Shown here piece after piece: positions 5,132-7,895 of a stretch of 7,895 nt of DNA; within the stretch, counting starts at the first letter, position 1; each line of letters begins with the position of its first letter. This DNA is from Bacteroidetes bacterium ADurb.Bin302 (GTDB taxonomy: Bacteria > Bacteroidota > Bacteroidia > Bacteroidales > Paludibacteraceae). The stretch lies in assembly GCA_002069025.1 (NCBI GenBank), contig MWBK01000275.1, forward strand, positions 1 to 7,895, written 5' to 3'. Under the pieces are notes generated by a model that saw only the letters and a list, made by a program, of their open reading frames with translations, ran no database searches and was not told the DNA's origin. The translations under genes were made by a program, and so were the position numbers.

Positions 5132-6973
5132 ATGAAATCAAGAACTCAAATAATTCACATCATTTTAATAACACTGCTGACAATAATGACAGCTGTGTTG
5201 TTACATTCTTGTGCAAACAGAGGCTCCGGACCACAAGGAGGTCCAAAAGACGAATCATCTCCTGTTATAGTTAAGAGTTCACCTGATAATAGAGCAAGAC
5301 TAGTTTCTTCAAAGCGAATTTCAATAGAATTTAATGAGTTGATTTCAATTGAGGCGGCATACAAAAATGTGATAATTTCTCCCACACAAAAAAATCAACC
5401 TACCGTCAAAGCAATTGGTAAAAAAGCCGTTATAACATTGGAAGATAGTTTATTAGATAATACTACATATACCATTGACTTTGGTAATTCTATAGTAGAT
5501 TATAATGAAAAGAATGTACTTAAAGATTATCAATTTTCATTTTCGACGGGTGCCGATTTTGACACCTTGCAAATTAGCGGAATTGTACTAGATGCTCACA
5601 CCTTAAAAGCCATGTCCGGAATATCTGTAGGTATTTATAAAACAGATAATGACACTGCATTTGAAACAACTCCATTTATGCGTATGACTAAAACAAAAGA
5701 AGATGGTTCTTTTGTAATTAGAAACATAAAAGAAGGTAAATACAAGCTATACGCTCTGAATGACGTTACACAAACATACTTCTATAAGCAAATAGGAACT
5801 GATATAGCTTTTTGCGACAGCATTTTGCAACCCGATGTTCATATGCACGGCAAAATAGACACCATTTGGTCTGATAGTCTGAAAACCAAATTCGATAGCC
5901 TTATTGTTGATGCTCACACCGAATATTATCCTAAAGATTTGATTTTAAAGTCTTTCAAAGAAAATCCGATAAGGCATTTCTTTAAAAAGTGTACACGCAA
6001 CGGTAAAAATAATTTTACTTTGACCTTCGGTGCAACACCGCTAAAACAACCTGTACTCACAATTATTGATTCTACAGAACATAGCAATTGGTATGTTCAA
6101 GAAAAAGCCATGCGTGCCGATTCTCTTACATATTGGATAACAGATTCTTTATTGTATAAGCAAGACACCTTGAAGCTTTCGTTGATATATTTAAAGACCG
6201 ATTCAACTAGTAATCTGATAGAGAAAACAGATACTATCAATATGGTCGTTACAAATAAAAGCAGTAAAAAACGAAACAAATATAATGAAGTCGATAATCA
6301 AAATCTTCCTCTTTCATTTGTACACAATATAGTTAATGACATGGAAGTTTACGATACATTATCGCTAAACTTTGAAGAGCCTATTACAGAAATCGTAAAA
6401 GACAGTATACAATTATTTATAAAGAAGGATACAATATGGACTCAAGTACCATTCGAATTGATTAAAGACGATAGTTTGTGTACAAAAAAGCTTAAATTTC
6501 TTTATAAGAAAAGTTATGGAGATACGTACAAACTGAATGTTGATTCAGCGAGCATAAGAAGTATGTATGGAAGAACTGTCGATAAATTTTACAAAACATT
6601 TAGAATCAAACAATTGGAAGAATATGGGAATCTATTTATTAAACTTCCCGATATGCCTCAAAATGGTATAATAGAACTTCTTAATCAGAAAGATCAATGT
6701 GTTCAGACAGCATTTATTGAAGATAACAAATATATATTTCAAGACATAAAACCGGGTCCTTACTATATACGCCTGATTATTGATGAAAATGTTAATGGTA
6801 AGTGGGATACAGGAATTTACAAGGATAACAAGCAAGCAGAACTTGTATATTACTACCCGAAACAAATAAAGATACGAGCAAATTGGGATATAGAAGAAGA
6901 ATGGCCATACAACAATATACCTTGGGAAAAACAAAGACCTGAAGAGCTGAAAATTAATGACAGTAAAAAATAA
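5132..6973 (+). CDS. Ig-like domain lipoprotein (SbsA/Big_5 type), function unknown
   Basis: A 613-aa envelope lipoprotein of a family widespread in Bacteroidota; its role is not known. N-terminus: short basic start (KSR), hydrophobic helix about 7-24, and lipobox LHSC with lipidated Cys27. His at the -2 position is unusual, but Leu and Ser at -3 and -1 are normal. After Cys comes a flexible Gly/Pro stretch with GGPKDE (36-41), then the bacterial Ig-like domain (about 42-140: SPDNRARLVSSKRISIEFNE, then TTYTIDFGNSIVDYNE and FSFSTG). Next is a carboxypeptidase-regulatory-like beta segment (about 147-210, ISGIVLDAHT to EGKYKLYALND). The middle (about 240-490) is less conserved and rich in Asp, Ser and Thr. 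A second beta segment near 500-550 ends in an acidic DENVNGKWDTG loop (551-561) that resembles a calcium-binding DxNxNGxWD motif. The C-terminus is charged. Whether it faces the periplasm or the cell surface is not clear: a Lys-Asp-Glu occurs 12 residues after Cys, further away than the known surface-export signals. It is followed after 2 nt by the DUF3108 gene. Confidence 0.85.
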   Translation: MKSRTQIIHIILITLLTIMTAVLLHSCANRGSGPQGGPKDESSPVIVKSSPDNRARLVSSKRISIEFNELISIEAAYKNVIISPTQKNQPTVKAIGKKAVITLEDSLLDNTTYTIDFGNSIVDYNEKNVLKDYQFSFSTGADFDTLQISGIVLDAHTLKAMSGISVGIYKTDNDTAFETTPFMRMTKTKEDGSFVIRNIKEGKYKLYALNDVTQTYFYKQIGTDIAFCDSILQPDVHMHGKIDTIWSDSLKTKFDSLIVDAHTEYYPKDLILKSFKENPIRHFFKKCTRNGKNNFTLTFGATPLKQPVLTIIDSTEHSNWYVQEKAMRADSLTYWITDSLLYKQDTLKLSLIYLKTDSTSNLIEKTDTINMVVTNKSSKKRNKYNEVDNQNLPLSFVHNIVNDMEVYDTLSLNFEEPITEIVKDSIQLFIKKDTIWTQVPFELIKDDSLCTKKLKFLYKKSYGDTYKLNVDSASIRSMYGRTVDKFYKTFRIKQLEEYGNLFIKLPDMPQNGIIELLNQKDQCVQTAFIEDNKYIFQDIKPGPYYIRLIIDENVNGKWDTGIYKDNKQAELVYYYPKQIKIRANWDIEEEWPYNNIPWEKQRPEELKINDSKK

Positions 6974-6975
6974 TC

Positions 6976-7806
6976 ATGAAGTACTTACGTTACTGCATTT
7001 TAACAATCATACTAATTCATTGTACTGCTTTATTTGCGCAATACAGCTCACAATGTCCTTTAGTCAATACGGCTTTCAGAGCAGGAGAAGAACTTGAATA
7101 TACAGCATTTTTTCAATGGGGAGGCATCATAGTTGATAGGCTCGTAATAAACACGAAAGTAACAGATGATATATATAGGAAAGAAGATGTTTACAATATC
7201 TCAGCTGTAGGTCATACTGAAAAGGTGATGCGTTCATTCTTTTCGCTTCGCGACACATTTCAAGTGATGATGCGTAAAAAAGATTTACTCTCATTATACT
7301 TCTATGAGCGAGATATTGAACGGAAATACAATGCCATTAAGAACCACTATTTTTATCCCATTGAAAATGGTATGGCAGTCGAGGCAATTGAGATTAAGAA
7401 CGGAGAAACCAAAAAAAGTACAGATGTTTTCCACGATATTTGCCCTATTGATGCTTTAGGACTTCTTTACCGAATTAGAAATTATGATTTTTCTAATATC
7501 GCTGTTGGAGAATCAACACAATTTACCTTTTATCGTGTTGACGGAGTATTAAATTTGTCAATTACTTATGTAGGTAAAGAAAATATCAGTTTGCGTGACG
7601 GGACTACATATAGATGTCTACGTTTCTATTTTGAAACATCCGATGGGACACTGTTTTCGAGTGAAAATCCTGTATCTATTTGGCTTACTGACGACAAAAA
7701 CAAAATTATTGTACACGCTGAAGCAAAACTAAAAATAGGGTACGCCAAGCTAGATTTAGTCAAGGTATCTAAGAATCGTTATCCACTACACTACCTAAAG
7801 AAATAA
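6976..7806 (+). CDS. Secreted DUF3108-family protein, function unknown
   Basis: A 276-aa exported protein resembling the DUF3108 (PF11306) family. The N-terminus has a Sec signal peptide: basic MKYLR, a hydrophobic core (about 7-20) and a likely signal peptidase I site after Ala21 (LFA|Q). A Cys at 16 lies inside the hydrophobic core and is preceded by His, so it is not a lipobox. The mature protein begins with the family-typical NTAFRAGEELEYTAFFQWG (31-49). It is mostly predicted beta strand, contains SFFSLRDTF (88-96), and ends with the family's diagnostic SIWLTDDKNKIIVHAEAKL (234-252) and IGYAKLDLV (254-262). It has no transmembrane helix beyond the signal and no catalytic motif I can name, so a periplasmic or outer-membrane-associated binding or structural role is only a guess. 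The start is 2 nt after the stop of the lipoprotein gene, so the two are almost certainly co-transcribed and probably translationally coupled. No Shine-Dalgarno site is seen. The family assignment is by recalled pattern and has not been searched. Confidence 0.82.
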   Translation: MKYLRYCILTIILIHCTALFAQYSSQCPLVNTAFRAGEELEYTAFFQWGGIIVDRLVINTKVTDDIYRKEDVYNISAVGHTEKVMRSFFSLRDTFQVMMRKKDLLSLYFYERDIERKYNAIKNHYFYPIENGMAVEAIEIKNGETKKSTDVFHDICPIDALGLLYRIRNYDFSNIAVGESTQFTFYRVDGVLNLSITYVGKENISLRDGTTYRCLRFYFETSDGTLFSSENPVSIWLTDDKNKIIVHAEAKLKIGYAKLDLVKVSKNRYPLHYLKK

Positions 7807-7859
7807 TAATATAAAAACAGGGAACATCATTACGACATCCCCTACTCATTATTTCATAT

Positions 7860-7890
7860 AGGCTGAATTTATAAACCGAAAGCCTTTTTT
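7860..7890 (+). terminator. Probable intrinsic terminator after the DUF3108 gene
   Basis: AGGCT (7860-7864) pairs with AGCCT (7881-7885), and six T residues (7885-7890) follow. The loop is 16 nt and contains the self-complementary TTTATAAA. The 5-bp stem is short but GC-rich, and the T-run is clear. It lies 53 nt after the last stop codon, where a terminator is expected. The gap 7807-7859 before it shows only a weak GGGA/TCCC pairing (7820-7823 with 7838-7841) and no gene. Confidence 0.5.
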
Positions 7891-7895
7891 ATTGC

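Noticed and set aside
6632..6934. 100-codon hydrophobic minus-strand ORF opposite the lipoprotein gene
   Set aside because: Its Phe/Ile/Tyr-rich, membrane-like look is what the reverse complement of Lys/Glu/Asp-rich codons gives. There is no promoter or ribosome site.
6976..7041. DUF3108 protein as a lipoprotein (Cys16)
   Set aside because: Cys16 is preceded by His at -1 and lies within the hydrophobic core; the LFA|Q signal peptidase I site explains the N-terminus better.
7820..7841. GGGA/TCCC hairpin after the DUF3108 gene
   Set aside because: It has only four outer pairs and a weak inner pair, with no T-run following. The structure at 7860-7890 is the better terminator.

Overview
The window is a compact, AT-rich chromosomal segment that looks like it comes from a member of the Bacteroidota, most likely Bacteroidales. 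The evidence is a topoisomerase IV A subunit with the lineage-typical HPHGDASIG and ILTGD sequences, a single-chain glycyl-tRNA synthetase, an Ig-like lipoprotein with a post-cysteine GGPKDE segment, a DUF3108 protein, a TAnnTTTG-type promoter element, and start codons mostly preceded by A/T-rich sequence without a Shine-Dalgarno site. There is no rRNA, tRNA, mobile element, CRISPR array or prophage. Base and codon use look uniform, so I see no sign of recent transfer.

Left part, minus strand (about 1-3343): three genes in one probable operon, in transcription order parC (topoisomerase IV subunit A), tsaE (ATPase of tRNA t6A synthesis) and the first 91 codons of a 5-formyltetrahydrofolate cyclo-ligase that runs off the left edge. 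parC and tsaE are 17 nt apart; tsaE and the cyclo-ligase overlap by 17 nt. The cyclo-ligase start was placed by reading upstream of the first obvious Met, giving an N-terminal helix that fits the family.

Middle (3344-3535): a 192-bp divergent intergenic region between parC and glyS. It carries two back-to-back Bacteroidota-type -7 elements about 21 bp apart, a 6-bp inverted repeat at the predicted start of the parC transcript, and short chance-like leader ORFs.

Right part, plus strand (3536-7806): the dimeric-type glycyl-tRNA synthetase, a strong hairpin in a 48-bp gap, then a tightly coupled envelope pair: an Ig-like (SbsA/Big_5 type) lipoprotein and, 2 nt later, a secreted DUF3108 protein. 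A probable terminator closes the window.

The cytoplasmic genes are housekeeping (DNA decatenation, tRNA modification, folate salvage, tRNA charging); the last two form an uncharacterised envelope module. I found no obviously new multi-gene system. The points most worth a second look are the sliding-clamp-like QFSLF at the extreme C-terminus of ParC, the non-canonical residues in its quinolone-binding region, the overlapping divergent promoter with its leader dyad, and the hairpin placed directly in front of the lipoprotein gene.
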